Shown here in pieces: positions 26,176 through 34,204 of a DNA stretch of 38,154 bases. The DNA lies in NCBI GenBank assembly GCA_028280105.1, contig JANQML010000170.1, forward strand, positions 1 through 38,154. Direction: 5' to 3'. Made by a program: the position numbers and the translations under genes. Below the pieces are notes generated by a model. The model saw only the letters and a program-made list of their open reading frames with translations. It searched no databases and was not told the DNA's origin. Source of the stretch: Desulfobacula sp. (GTDB taxonomy: Bacteria > Desulfobacterota > Desulfobacteria > Desulfobacterales > Desulfobacteraceae). Every line of letters begins with the position of its first letter. Positions within the stretch are counted from its first letter, which is position 1.

Positions 26176-26653
26176 TCCTTATCCAGATACCGGCCCGGGT
26201 GAAGATAAAGAGTTCAAACGATCTCTGAATACGGCATACAAATTTTTATCCTACCAGCCCCGATCGGTCTTTGAAATGACGGGGTACCTTGAAAAAAAAA
26301 AGCTGGATCAGCGTTTAATAGACCGTATTATTCACCATTTGAAAGATAGCAGATACCTTGACGATCATGATTTTGCCGAACGTTATATCCGAAGCCGGGT
26401 GGACCGCAGCCCCAAATCAAAATTCGCCATGGGTTATGAACTTAGACAAAAAGGAGTAAATTCTTCCGTGTTTGAACCCATGCTGACCGCTTATGATGAT
26501 CTGGAACTGGCCCTGGCAGCCGTCGGAAAAAAGACAGGTCAATGGAGGCGGCTTGCACCTGAAGTATACAAAAAAAAAGTGATCAACTATTTGAAATACA
26601 GGGGATTTTCTTATACCATCTGTATTCAGGTTTTAGACCGGTTAACCCTATAA
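26168..26653 (+). CDS. recX: Regulatory protein RecX
   Basis: 161 residues made of three-helix RecX repeats: AYKFLSYQPRSVFEMTGYLEKK, IIHHLKDSRYLDDHDFAERYIRSR and YELRQKGVNSSVFEPML, with a last repeat ending SYTICIQVLDRL. RecX binds RecA filaments and limits recombination and SOS. recA is not adjacent; instead the gene begins within the last eight bases of the AsmA-like gene. No dedicated promoter is seen, so it is probably expressed by coupling. Confidence 0.9.
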   Translation: MNNPYPDTGPGEDKEFKRSLNTAYKFLSYQPRSVFEMTGYLEKKKLDQRLIDRIIHHLKDSRYLDDHDFAERYIRSRVDRSPKSKFAMGYELRQKGVNSSVFEPMLTAYDDLELALAAVGKKTGQWRRLAPEVYKKKVINYLKYRGFSYTICIQVLDRLTL

Positions 26654-26666
26654 ACAGGAAGAAAAG

Positions 26667-27152
26667 ATGGATATCAGTTTTATTACCGTCGGCGGCACCA
26701 TCGACAAGGTATATTTCGACGAAAAGAGTGAATATGAGGTGGGAGACACCACTATTGACATCATCCTGAAGCATGCACGCGTCAATTTCAACTACCGGGT
26801 CACCTCACTTTTAAAAAAAGATTCTCTGGATATGACAGAAGAAGACAGAGAGATGATTTACAACGCAGTTAAAAAAGAGAAACAAGATAAGATCATCATC
26901 ACCCATGGAACGGATACCATGGTTGATACCGCCCGGGTTCTGTCTAAAGTTACGGATAAAACCATTGTACTGACCGGTGCCATGGAACCTGCCCGGTTCA
27001 ATACCAGTGACGCCGTATTTAACCTGGGCCTTGCCGTTGCTGCGGTTCAAACGCTGTCAAGCGGTACCTATCTGACTGTCAGCGGCCGGATCTTTACACC
27101 TGATAATGTTCAAAAAAACAGAGATTTAAAAATGTTTGAGGAAAAAATGTAA
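26667..27152 (+). CDS. Single-domain asparaginase-like protein
   Basis: 161 residues, about half the length of a normal type I/II L-asparaginase. Only the N-terminal catalytic domain is present. Its active-site residues are conserved: T11 in TVGGTIDK, T82 and D83 in THGTDTM, and probably the catalytic lysine K150 in DNVQKNRD. VLTGAMEPARFNTSDA corresponds to VLTGAMRPA-x-SADG, with the usual Arg replaced by Glu. Full-length enzymes need a neighbouring subunit's C-terminal domain to finish the active site, so activity here is uncertain, but the intact triads argue against simple decay. The stop TAA is clean and no remnant of a second domain follows. AGGAAG precedes the start, 13 bases after recX. 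Confidence 0.85.
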   Translation: MDISFITVGGTIDKVYFDEKSEYEVGDTTIDIILKHARVNFNYRVTSLLKKDSLDMTEEDREMIYNAVKKEKQDKIIITHGTDTMVDTARVLSKVTDKTIVLTGAMEPARFNTSDAVFNLGLAVAAVQTLSSGTYLTVSGRIFTPDNVQKNRDLKMFEEKM

Positions 27153-27157
27153 TTTTT

Positions 27158-27180
27158 TGGGTAATAAAATACCCATTTTT
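27158..27180 (+). terminator. Rho-independent terminator after the asparaginase-like gene
   Basis: TGGGTA (27158-27163) and TACCCA (27170-27175) form a six-bp stem with a 6-base loop, followed by TTTTT, only six bases after the stop codon. The region from 27181 to the sigma-54-like site at 27356 is AT-rich and shows no gene. Confidence 0.6.
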
Positions 27181-27355
27181 ATAACTTATTTTTCTCTAAA
27201 ACCGTCAAAAACACTGTTAACTCAGCGTTTTTTTGCCAATTCATTGACAGCCGGTCGAAAATGAAATTATTATAGATCAAAAAACCTCAGTTTTATTCCA
27301 TGATATTATTCGATTTTCAGACAAATCAATAGTATCATTCCCATAGATTTTCAAA

Positions 27356-27371
27356 TGGCATAAATAATGCA
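27356..27371 (+). promoter_or_regulatory. Candidate sigma-54 (RpoN) promoter for the PilZ gene
   Basis: The sequence TGGCATAAATAATGCA has the -24 GG and -12 GC elements separated by exactly ten bases, and matches the consensus TGGCAY-N5-YTGCA apart from one position before the -12 TGC. Transcription would start near 27383, giving a leader of about 70 bases before ATG 27456. The AT-rich 175 bases upstream leave room for an enhancer-binding activator; no activator gene is adjacent. Confidence 0.55.
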
Positions 27372-27455
27372 TTTTAGAGATCACAATAAAGGGAACAAAT
27401 AAAAACCGAACGGAAGAGATGCTGCATTGCATAATGGATGAAGGGATATACGCTC

Positions 27456-27872
27456 ATGGTTGGCAGAAAAAGAACCGTTGAAAGACGAAAGAACAAGAGA
27501 TATAAAGCAGTGGAAGGCGCGTATGCGGCCATCAGCCCGAATTCACATAAACTGGGTCAGATCATTGATATCAGTATGGGCGGCCTCTCATTTAAATATA
27601 TTGATACCAGCAATGGCAGCCCAAATGAATCAACACCTTTGGATGAAACCATATTTTTAAGCAGTATGGGCTATTATGTCGGTGATCTGCCGTTTAAAAC
27701 CATCGGTGATTACGAAGTAACCAATGCGCCGTCTTTCAGTTCCATGAAAGTCCGAAAAAGGCATGTTCAATTTACGGATTTGAGCTTTAAGCAGCTTTTC
27801 GATCTGGATTATTATCTGCGAAACAATGTATCCGAACCGTTGGAAAAACTACCCAAACAGTATAAGTCTTAG
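27456..27872 (+). CDS. PilZ-domain c-di-GMP-binding protein
   Basis: 138 residues from ATG 27456, which has GAAGGGA nine bases upstream; an earlier in-frame ATG at 27438 is possible. It is a stand-alone PilZ domain. The two c-di-GMP contact motifs are visible: RxxxR (R11 and R15 in ERRKNKRYK) and DxSxxG (DISMGGLSF). A gap with a Ser/Asn/Pro-rich loop follows, then the remaining strands (DYEVTNAPSFSSMKVRKRHVQF) and a C-terminal helix. Such proteins typically control motility, exopolysaccharide or biofilm. The gene is monocistronic, framed by the sigma-54-like site and a strong terminator. Confidence 0.88.
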   Translation: MVGRKRTVERRKNKRYKAVEGAYAAISPNSHKLGQIIDISMGGLSFKYIDTSNGSPNESTPLDETIFLSSMGYYVGDLPFKTIGDYEVTNAPSFSSMKVRKRHVQFTDLSFKQLFDLDYYLRNNVSEPLEKLPKQYKS

Positions 27873-27891
27873 TTATCTCTAATTGCACACC

Positions 27892-27918
27892 AAGCCTTTC
27901 ACTGATTGAAAGGCTTTT
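27892..27918 (+). terminator. Strong terminator between convergent pilZ and M16 genes
   Basis: AAGCCTTTCA (27892-27901) pairs perfectly with TGAAAGGCTT (27907-27916) across a five-base loop, and the TTTT that follows completes a rho-independent terminator for the plus strand. It has no T-run in the minus direction, though the stem could also slow transcripts of the M16 gene ending at 27943. Confidence 0.85.
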
Positions 27919-27942
27919 GTCCTTTCCCCATTCATATCTTCT

Positions 27943-30780
27943 TTATAATTCCGGAGTGATAATCACAACAGCCTTGCTTCCTTTTGTCAGATATGTACGG
28001 GCAAGCCGTGTCAACTCTTTGCTGCCGATGGATTGATATCCGGATATGATATGCCTGGCCCAATCGTATTTAGCCGGGAATTTGGATGAATCGGCCATCA
28101 CGGAATTGAGCCAGTATCCATTGGTCTGCCTGAGGGATCTTAAGTGGGTCAGGACCGGTTTTAACGCATTTTGGGTCTCTTGTTCCGAGATTCCGTCCGC
28201 TCTGAACGATTCCAGAATTTCATCTATTTTTTCGATCACCAGTGGATGGTTACCGGGTTTTACCTGAACCACGGCATGCATGACACCGTAATCATCATAT
28301 AAGGTGGATGCACGGTTATAGACATATGGAGAATATGACTGGCCTAACTCTTCCCGGACCGTTTTTCTGAGCCGGTCGGAAAAAACGCGGGATAGCACTG
28401 ACATATGACGGGTTTTCATGATATCCCAAAAATCATCGGTTTGAAATGCCGTATGGATCAAAGCCGAATCCAGTTGCGTATCGATTTGAAGTTCGATCAT
28501 CTCTCCGGCAGGGAACGAAACGTCTCCGGTTTCAATTAGGGGCTGCGGAAACGCCTGCCTGTTCTTCATCCCGCCCAAGTATTGAGCGGTCAGATCCGTC
28601 ATCTGTTCCGGATCAATATCCCCGATAATCGATATTTCAAGGGGTGCCGCATGAAATACCGGCAGCAACCAGTCCTGGATGTCCGTTATTGTATATTGGC
28701 CGATCACATCCGGTGACGGAAGTCCGAATCGTTCATCCCCTTCTGCCAAAAAACGGTTTCCTTTGATCTGCATCATCCCGTCCGGGGTGCGCAGCAGCCG
28801 TTCATATTCCTGCTGATAACGAATTTTTACCCGGTTAAGGGCGGTTTGCCTAAACCCGGGATCCAGAATATAATGCCGGATCAACTCGAATAAAACAGAG
28901 GCATCCCGGGGATTCCCGGTTCCCGTAATGGCAATGTGATTGTTTTTAATCGAAATGGAGGCAGAAGCCTCTTTTCCAGCCAATGCTTCTGCAAGCTGAT
29001 CAATGTCAATTCCTCCGAATCCGCTTTCCTGCAAAACCCTTTCTGCCAGAATCGAAAGTCCGGGTTTGTGAGCCGGTTCATATCGTTTTCCCTGGCCCAG
29101 GCAGACGTTAATTGAAAATTCATTTTTTTTAAAATCGGTTTGTTTCAACAGCAGCCGAACATTGTTTTCAAATTCAAGGATCTGAATTCCAAGATCCCGG
29201 GCTTTTTGATCTTTGGAACGAATGGCTCCAATGGTGTCGGGAAGCTTCAGATAGGGAAACGGCCTGGATTCAAATCTCTCATAAGCAACGGTTGGCTGCC
29301 GTAAACTTTTTTCATATACTGAAAGGATTTGCTGATCCGGCATTTCTGATGCAATCCTTGCATTTCCGGTAACCGTTATCAGGCGGTGGTCCCTGTCCCA
29401 TGCCGTTCTAAAAGCATGGTCTGCTTTTTCCAATGTGATTGAACCGATAAACGGTTTTAAAATATCGAGCCGCTGTTGATCGGATAAAAGAAGCCGACGG
29501 TTGTTGATCGTCGTTAAAATCTGCCTTGCCAGGCGGCTGCTTTTTTGCGATGAAGACAGATTGACCGCCTGCTCAAGAGATGAAATAAATTCGGACTTCA
29601 CCCGGTCCAACTCGTTTTGATTAAATCCGTGATCCAGCACCTGCCGCAAAAGTTGTTCAATTTGCACCAGACTCTCTTCCCATTTATCGGGTCCGCTTTC
29701 CGCATAAATTCCGGCGGCATCAATGTACCGCAAAAAGATCCCCGACCATGCGGACGCTTTGGTGAAATCAGCGGTCTGCTCATTAATCTGTCTGGAAATC
29801 CGATTCTGAAGCATGGAATTGACCATCTGGAGCAATACCTTTTTTCTCAGACTTGAAATTGTTTCCGGCACAAACGGTGTATAAGAGACCACCTGAATGG
29901 CAATATTCGTTGTACTGGCCTCTGGTTCATGATGGTAAAAGGCTTTGGTGCCTTCATGTTCTTTCCATTTCACACTGGCATGATCCGGCGGCGAAAGGGT
30001 TCTGGCTTCCAAACCGGCAAACCGTTCTCTAATCATTTTTTCGGCCATTTCGATATCAAGATCCCCCACCACAACCAGTGCCATATTATCGGGACGGTAC
30101 CAGCGGTCATAGTAGGATTTCAATAATTGCCGATCCGCTTTTTCCAACACCTCAACGATTCCGATGGGAAACCGGTCGTTGATCAATGACCCTTCCAGCT
30201 CAAATGCCAGGGTCTTTTTAAAGGTTCGCGTGGAAACCGAATCCCTTTCTCTTTTTTCAGCAAGAATCACTCCCCTTTCCCGTTCTACTTCAGACTCCAG
30301 CAACAAGGCCCCTTTTGCATAGTCCTGAATGATTAAAAACGCCTTATCCAGCTGCTCTTGATCCGAAGTCGGCAGGGCTAAATCATAAATTGTATTGTAA
30401 AAGGAGGTGCTCGCATTGGCGTCTGCACCAAAATCCATTCCGATTGAATGGAAATAATCCACCAGTTCTCCGGGTTTAAAGTGCTCGGATCCGTTAAACA
30501 GCATATGTTCCAGATAATGGGCAACCCCCTGCTGGTCGTCCTGCTCGTGCATGGAGCCGGAAAAGACATTCAGGTGGATAAATGTCCGGTCTTCAGGGAT
30601 GTGGTTCTGTTTCAGGATATACTGAAATCCGTTGGCAAGCACACCGTATACAATTTCAGGATCTTTGGGGGTATCCGGGGTGGAGCCAAAAGGGATAACC
30701 GGATGGCGGGGACTGCAGGCAAGCAGCCCCAGGAGACCGACCAGAAAAAAAACGTGAATGATTGCGGATCGGAAACTCAT
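27943..30780 (-). CDS. M16 family zinc metallopeptidase, lipoprotein
   Basis: 945 residues, an insulysin/pitrilysin-type double-domain peptidase. The signal peptide ends in LLAC, so C22 is a lipidation site and the enzyme should be anchored in the envelope. The inverted zinc motif HxxEH is H88-Y-L-E91-H92 in VAHYLEHMLFNGSEH, with a third ligand expected in the ERERGVILAEKRERDS helix. The second half (from about 500) lacks HxxEH, which is normal for the non-catalytic C-terminal M16 domain, and contains GQSYSPYVYNRAS, the substrate-binding Arg/Tyr region. E. coli PqqL is a comparable periplasmic relative. It follows ppiD by 29 bases on the same strand, suggesting an operon. Confidence 0.93.
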   Translation of the reverse strand: MSFRSAIIHVFFLVGLLGLLACSPRHPVIPFGSTPDTPKDPEIVYGVLANGFQYILKQNHIPEDRTFIHLNVFSGSMHEQDDQQGVAHYLEHMLFNGSEHFKPGELVDYFHSIGMDFGADANASTSFYNTIYDLALPTSDQEQLDKAFLIIQDYAKGALLLESEVERERGVILAEKRERDSVSTRTFKKTLAFELEGSLINDRFPIGIVEVLEKADRQLLKSYYDRWYRPDNMALVVVGDLDIEMAEKMIRERFAGLEARTLSPPDHASVKWKEHEGTKAFYHHEPEASTTNIAIQVVSYTPFVPETISSLRKKVLLQMVNSMLQNRISRQINEQTADFTKASAWSGIFLRYIDAAGIYAESGPDKWEESLVQIEQLLRQVLDHGFNQNELDRVKSEFISSLEQAVNLSSSQKSSRLARQILTTINNRRLLLSDQQRLDILKPFIGSITLEKADHAFRTAWDRDHRLITVTGNARIASEMPDQQILSVYEKSLRQPTVAYERFESRPFPYLKLPDTIGAIRSKDQKARDLGIQILEFENNVRLLLKQTDFKKNEFSINVCLGQGKRYEPAHKPGLSILAERVLQESGFGGIDIDQLAEALAGKEASASISIKNNHIAITGTGNPRDASVLFELIRHYILDPGFRQTALNRVKIRYQQEYERLLRTPDGMMQIKGNRFLAEGDERFGLPSPDVIGQYTITDIQDWLLPVFHAAPLEISIIGDIDPEQMTDLTAQYLGGMKNRQAFPQPLIETGDVSFPAGEMIELQIDTQLDSALIHTAFQTDDFWDIMKTRHMSVLSRVFSDRLRKTVREELGQSYSPYVYNRASTLYDDYGVMHAVVQVKPGNHPLVIEKIDEILESFRADGISEQETQNALKPVLTHLRSLRQTNGYWLNSVMADSSKFPAKYDWARHIISGYQSIGSKELTRLARTYLTKGSKAVVIITPEL

Positions 30781-30809
30781 ACTTCCCCCTTTACGCGCTT
30801 GTTTTAAAA

Positions 30810-32708
30810 CTACAAGTTGACCATGTCGGGATCATAAACAATCTCATGCTGGGCCTTGAGCTGTGCCAGCCATTCCTGAAAATACTGGGTCTGTTTTCGC
30901 CAGGTGATCTCCTGTTTGATCTCTTTTAAACCGGCTGTAATTTCAGATTCCTGTGGAAGTTCAATACGGTTCAGCCCGATAATGAAAATACCGGAATCCG
31001 TTTCGATCAAGTCTGGGTGAAGCGGATTGGATTCGTTTAAAGAAAATGCCGCGGCAATAAAATCAGGACTGGACCCCACATCTTCAATGAAATCATTCCG
31101 TACGAACGCTTTGGTGGTTTTTAATTCCAGATTAAAGAGTTGAGCAAGGGTTTGGATACTTTCTACGGATTCGATTTTCTCTGCTACGGCACCTGCCTCT
31201 TTTTTGGCCCGGTCCTTTTGCATCTGTCTTTTCAGATCTGCAGCCACACGTTCTTTGACAACCGCCAGCGGTTGATCCGCCGGTTCAATCTTCTCAACGA
31301 CATTGATGAGAAGATAGGCATCTCCCAATTGGATCACGTCACTGATATCGTTCATCTCCAAGGCAAACGCCGCCTTTGCAAACCCTGCCGGATCGTCAAG
31401 GTCAAGGCCTTCTCCCCGGCCTGAGAATGGCTGGGTTACAACAAGCGGTTTATCGATGACCCGGGAGACCTGTTCCAGGTCATCACCGTCAATCACCAAT
31501 TCAAACGCCTCATCCGCCTGGGAATAGGCCATGTTCTGCATCTCTTGGAGGGCCAGTTCCTCTTTGATCCGGTCTTTAACCTGTTCAAAGGTTTTCCGGG
31601 TTGCAGCCGTTTTAGACTCAACTTTAATCACATGCCAACCGAATTGAGTTCTGACAGGCTCGCTGATCTCACCGGCTTCCATGGAAAATGCCTTGTCACC
31701 AAAGGGTTTCACCATGCTCTGCTGTTCAAATGTCCCCAGATATCCGCCATTTTCTTTTGTAGGCCCTTCTGAATACGTTTGTGCCAGTGTTGCAAAATCC
31801 TCGCCTGCAGCGGCTTTTTCATAGACCTCCCTGGCCCTTTTAAATGCATCCGCATCCTCAGCCTCGGAAGCGGTTTCATCTAATTTTATAAGAATATGCC
31901 TGGCTTCAACTTTTTCAGCCGTTTCAAACCGTTCCGGATTTTCTTCGAAATAAAAAAAGATATCCTCGTCTGAAACCACAGCCTTATCCAGATGATCCCG
32001 GGGATCAAATTTAAGATATACGGCCTTAATCTTGGGTTCGGATTTGTATCTATCCTTGTTCTCTTCAAAAAAAGCCGAGATGGCGGCATCATCCGGCTCA
32101 ATATCAATATAGGACCGGGGATCGAACTTCAGATAATCAACGGCTATTTTTGTATGTTGATGCAGATACCAGTCCCTGGCTTCAAGCTCGGATACATTAA
32201 TGGAACTGGTCACCATCTGCCGGACTTTATCGATTTTAAGATTCTGAGCCTGATCTCTCTCAAATGTTTCAGGGGTCATTCCGTTGCGTCTTAAAACCGT
32301 TCTATACAGGTCTAAATTGAATTGTCCATCGACATGAAAGGCATTGAAAGAGAGCAGGCTCTCCTGAAGTTCTTCTTTTGAAACTTCAATCCCGAGTTCT
32401 TCAGCCGTTTTAAGCAGCAGCTTGCTGTCAATCACGGCGTTCAATGCCTGTTGTTCTACATTCAATGCCTTCAGAATATCCGGATCAAGGTTACGGCCGA
32501 ATTGGGATTTCAGCTGCTCAACAATTTGATTGTAGGATTGCTGGAACTCTTTGATGGAAATCGGTTCTCCATCAATGGATGCCACCGTATCATCGGTTTT
32601 AGACCCCAAAGATCCCACACCCAGGAACACAAAAACAATGACAATAATCCCCAAAAATATTTTAATAATCCAGTTCCCGGTGTTCTCACGCAAGTACGCC
32701 AGCATCAT
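30810..32708 (-). CDS. ppiD: PpiD-like periplasmic folding chaperone (SurA_N/parvulin)
   Basis: 632 residues, the PpiD length. A short cytoplasmic start (LAYLRENTGNWIIK) and one membrane helix (about 14-34) leave the rest in the periplasm. The SurA_N-type chaperone region follows (DDTVASIDGEPISIKEFQQSY and VIDSKLLLKTAEELGI). The parvulin domain spans about 265-370 (VEARHILIKLDE, YSEGPTKENGGYLG, GWHVIKVES), and a further helical region ends the protein. PpiD sits by the SecYEG exit and assists emerging proteins, which fits the Sec operon elsewhere in the window. AGGAG is six bases before the second ATG (32705), which may be the true start. The M16 gene follows at 29 bases. Confidence 0.95.
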   Translation of the reverse strand: MMLAYLRENTGNWIIKIFLGIIVIVFVFLGVGSLGSKTDDTVASIDGEPISIKEFQQSYNQIVEQLKSQFGRNLDPDILKALNVEQQALNAVIDSKLLLKTAEELGIEVSKEELQESLLSFNAFHVDGQFNLDLYRTVLRRNGMTPETFERDQAQNLKIDKVRQMVTSSINVSELEARDWYLHQHTKIAVDYLKFDPRSYIDIEPDDAAISAFFEENKDRYKSEPKIKAVYLKFDPRDHLDKAVVSDEDIFFYFEENPERFETAEKVEARHILIKLDETASEAEDADAFKRAREVYEKAAAGEDFATLAQTYSEGPTKENGGYLGTFEQQSMVKPFGDKAFSMEAGEISEPVRTQFGWHVIKVESKTAATRKTFEQVKDRIKEELALQEMQNMAYSQADEAFELVIDGDDLEQVSRVIDKPLVVTQPFSGRGEGLDLDDPAGFAKAAFALEMNDISDVIQLGDAYLLINVVEKIEPADQPLAVVKERVAADLKRQMQKDRAKKEAGAVAEKIESVESIQTLAQLFNLELKTTKAFVRNDFIEDVGSSPDFIAAAFSLNESNPLHPDLIETDSGIFIIGLNRIELPQESEITAGLKEIKQEITWRKQTQYFQEWLAQLKAQHEIVYDPDMVNL

Positions 32709-32839
32709 TTTCTCCTTAACTCTGCTTTAAAATAAAAATAATTATTTAATAAACGCAGCATAGTATCGTTTCACAAAACCCTGTGTCAATATTTTATTAC
32801 TTGCCGTTCCTGCCTGTAACCCATTTAATATTTTTTTTG

Positions 32840-32868
32840 TTGACACAGATGTTTCAATCTATTATTTA
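32840..32868 (+). promoter_or_regulatory. tRNA-Ala promoter
   Basis: A perfect -35 TTGACA (32840-32845) is followed after 17 bases by TATTTA (32863-32868); TATTAT at 32860 is a better -10 sequence but with only 14 bases of spacing. Transcription would start about ten bases before the tRNA. Confidence 0.55.
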
Positions 32869-32886
32869 AGTATTGCTTTTCAACGT

Positions 32887-32962
32887 GGGGCTGTAGCTCA
32901 GCTGGGAGAGCGTACGGCTGGCAGCCGTAAGGTCAGGGGTTCGATCCCCCTCAGCTCCACCA
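32887..32962 (+). tRNA. tRNA-Ala, anticodon GGC
   Basis: 76 bases with an encoded CCA end (32960-32962). The acceptor stem GGGGCTG pairs with CAGCTCC and includes the G3-U70 wobble pair that identifies alanine tRNA. The anticodon stem TACGG/CCGTA encloses the loop CTGGCAG, giving the anticodon GGC. The T-arm has the standard GGTTCGATCC core. It stands alone, diverging from ppiD, with a toxin-antitoxin module about 300 bases downstream. Confidence 0.98.
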
Positions 32963-33255
32963 TTCCAAATTTCAAAATCTTTCACAAATTATCATAAAAA
33001 CACGTTATAAACAATGTAACCTGCCTGTCGCATGAGCGTCCTCCCCACCATATCCAAGGTCCTGGATGTCCTGTAATCCCACACCCATCTGCTGGTGCCC
33101 CCGATCTCCCAGGGCCCACAGGTTGCGGCGCAATCCAATATCCTGGACGACGCCAATACCGATCTGAAGACTGTTCAGGAGAAATAGGGGGGAATCATGC
33201 CCAAATCGTTGGACCCGGTGCCATATTCGCCCCGGGAACACTTCGATAATCTGCT
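32963..33255. other. Gene-free stretch between tRNA-Ala and the antitoxin
   Basis: About 290 bases with no convincing gene. After an AT-rich stretch to about 33010 the base composition turns visibly more GC-rich than the flanks. Short open frames exist on both strands (for example the plus-strand run ending DDANTDLKTVQEK at 33187, and MPKSLDPVPYSPREHFDNLL from 33198 behind a GGGGGG), but each is broken or runs into the antitoxin gene. It may hold remnants of a mobile gene inserted next to the tRNA. No terminator for the tRNA is obvious. Confidence 0.4.
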
Positions 33256-33540
33256 TTACGCGGCATGTTCAACCGTTACTGCTACCTTACGGCCGGCTCT
33301 GGAGAGCATATCCACAAGGGCGTCAATGGTGAATTTATCTATTCTCCCCCGCATAACATCACTGATCCGGGGGCGGCTCACCCCCATAAGCTCAGATGCC
33401 TGGATCTGGGTCATGCCCTTTTCCTTAATATAGGATTCAATCTCCATCATCAAATGTGATTTAATCGTCAGTTTGTCTGATTCTTCCTGGGGAAAACCCA
33501 GGTCTGTAAAAACATTCCCACCAGATTTTATATTTTCCAT
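33256..33540 (-). CDS. XRE-family antitoxin (HigA-type)
   Basis: 94 residues. The N-terminus (NVFTDLGFPQEESDKLTIKSHLMMEI) and the helix-turn-helix MTQIQASELMGVSRPRISDVMRGRIDKFTIDALVDML are typical of the HTH_37/XRE antitoxins paired with RelE-like toxins. It should neutralise the toxin and repress the operon by binding the palindrome ahead of the toxin gene. Its ATG overlaps the toxin's TAA by one base (TAATG), giving translational coupling. Toxin-first order is the HigBA arrangement. Confidence 0.9.
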   Translation of the reverse strand: MENIKSGGNVFTDLGFPQEESDKLTIKSHLMMEIESYIKEKGMTQIQASELMGVSRPRISDVMRGRIDKFTIDALVDMLSRAGRKVAVTVEHAA

Positions 33541-33869
33541 TATTTTTCCCTCCTGGCGTTCTGTATGGCCTTTAAGCGTTGCTTTGCAATATCCAGGTCA
33601 CGCTTTGCCGTTTTCTGGGTTTTCTTCTGAAAAGCGTGCAGGACATAAACCTCATCTAAAAACGATGCAATATAGATTACCCGGTACTGATCCCCATCCT
33701 TAATCCGGATCTCCCGAACCCCAGGGCCGACTGTCTTCATGGGTTTCCAATCACTGGGCTCTTCACCTATCTGGATCCGGTGGAGTTGATACCCGATTCT
33801 CTGTTTCACCTTATCCGGGAAAGCCTTTATGTCATCAAGGGTGCTGCCTGAAAATTGAATCGTCTTCAT
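33540..33869 (-). CDS. RelE/HigB-type toxin
   Basis: 109 residues from ATG 33869. MKTIQFSGSTLDDIKAFPDKVKQRIGYQLHRIQIG, then WKPMKTVGPGVREIRIKDGDQYRVIYIASF and YVLHAFQKKTQKTAKRDLDIAKQRL, is the phage Gp49-like/HigB branch of the RelE superfamily. Such toxins cleave mRNA on the ribosome. The conserved basic and aromatic residues (REIRI, YRVIY, HAFQKKTQKT) are present, so it looks intact. The frame is open 53 codons further upstream, but those residues do not resemble the family and would cover the promoter and operator. AAAGAG precedes the chosen ATG. Co-transcribed with the antitoxin. Confidence 0.9.
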   Translation of the reverse strand: MKTIQFSGSTLDDIKAFPDKVKQRIGYQLHRIQIGEEPSDWKPMKTVGPGVREIRIKDGDQYRVIYIASFLDEVYVLHAFQKKTQKTAKRDLDIAKQRLKAIQNARREK

Positions 33870-33877
33870 ACTCTTTG

Positions 33878-33916
33878 TGTATAAAATTTTATACATAAAA
33901 TCAATATAAAAACCAA
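33878..33916 (-). promoter_or_regulatory. Promoter and palindromic operator of the toxin-antitoxin operon
   Basis: TGTATAAAATTTTATACA (33878-33895) is a perfect 18-bp palindrome nine bases upstream of the toxin ATG. On the minus strand the -10 box TATAAA (33888-33893) lies inside it, and TTGGTT (33911-33916) is a -35 at 17-base spacing. A repressor bound to the palindrome would block RNA polymerase directly, as expected for autoregulation by a HigA-type antitoxin. The leader would be only about a dozen bases. Confidence 0.7.
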
Positions 33917-34140
33917 ATGTTCGACAGAATAGATGATCAATTCGGTCAGGAGCCATCCTCGAACTGAGATCGGAAAAGCAACCGGGGAATATTGCATCCT
34001 CGCGCAATGGCAACTCTCGATGTTTCAAAGAAAAAAGAATCCGTCGGAGGGATCGTTAAGATCGGGGGGAAATCTATTATCCGATAGAGCGTATCATCGT
34101 CTTTTTAAGTATTGATTCAGCCATTTTTTGTCAAGCACAA
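33917..34140. other. Non-coding gap between the toxin promoter and the degP terminator
   Basis: About 220 bases with no supported gene on either strand. I see no repeat, RNA gene or promoter that I can defend here. Confidence 0.4.
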
Positions 34141-34184
34141 AAACCGTTACCCGATCCTCTGTTAAAAGAGCCGGGTAACGGTTT
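34141..34184 (-). terminator. Strong terminator of the degP operon
   Basis: A perfect 13-bp stem, AAACCGTTACCCG (34141-34153) and CGGGTAACGGTTT (34172-34184), with a further CTCT/AGAG pairing inside the loop. In the minus direction it runs into a block of T residues (the A-run at about 34137-34143 on the plus strand), 21 bases after the degP stop. Confidence 0.85.
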
Positions 34185-34204
34185 GATCCCTTCGTTTTGA
34201 CTGT

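Noticed and set aside
33005..33241. Minus-strand frame of about 78 codons next to the antitoxin
   Set aside because: No family resemblance, no ribosome-binding site and a composition consistent with an opposite-strand artefact.
33870..34028. Longer toxin start
   Set aside because: It would put the palindromic operator and promoter inside the coding region, and the extra residues do not fit the RelE family.
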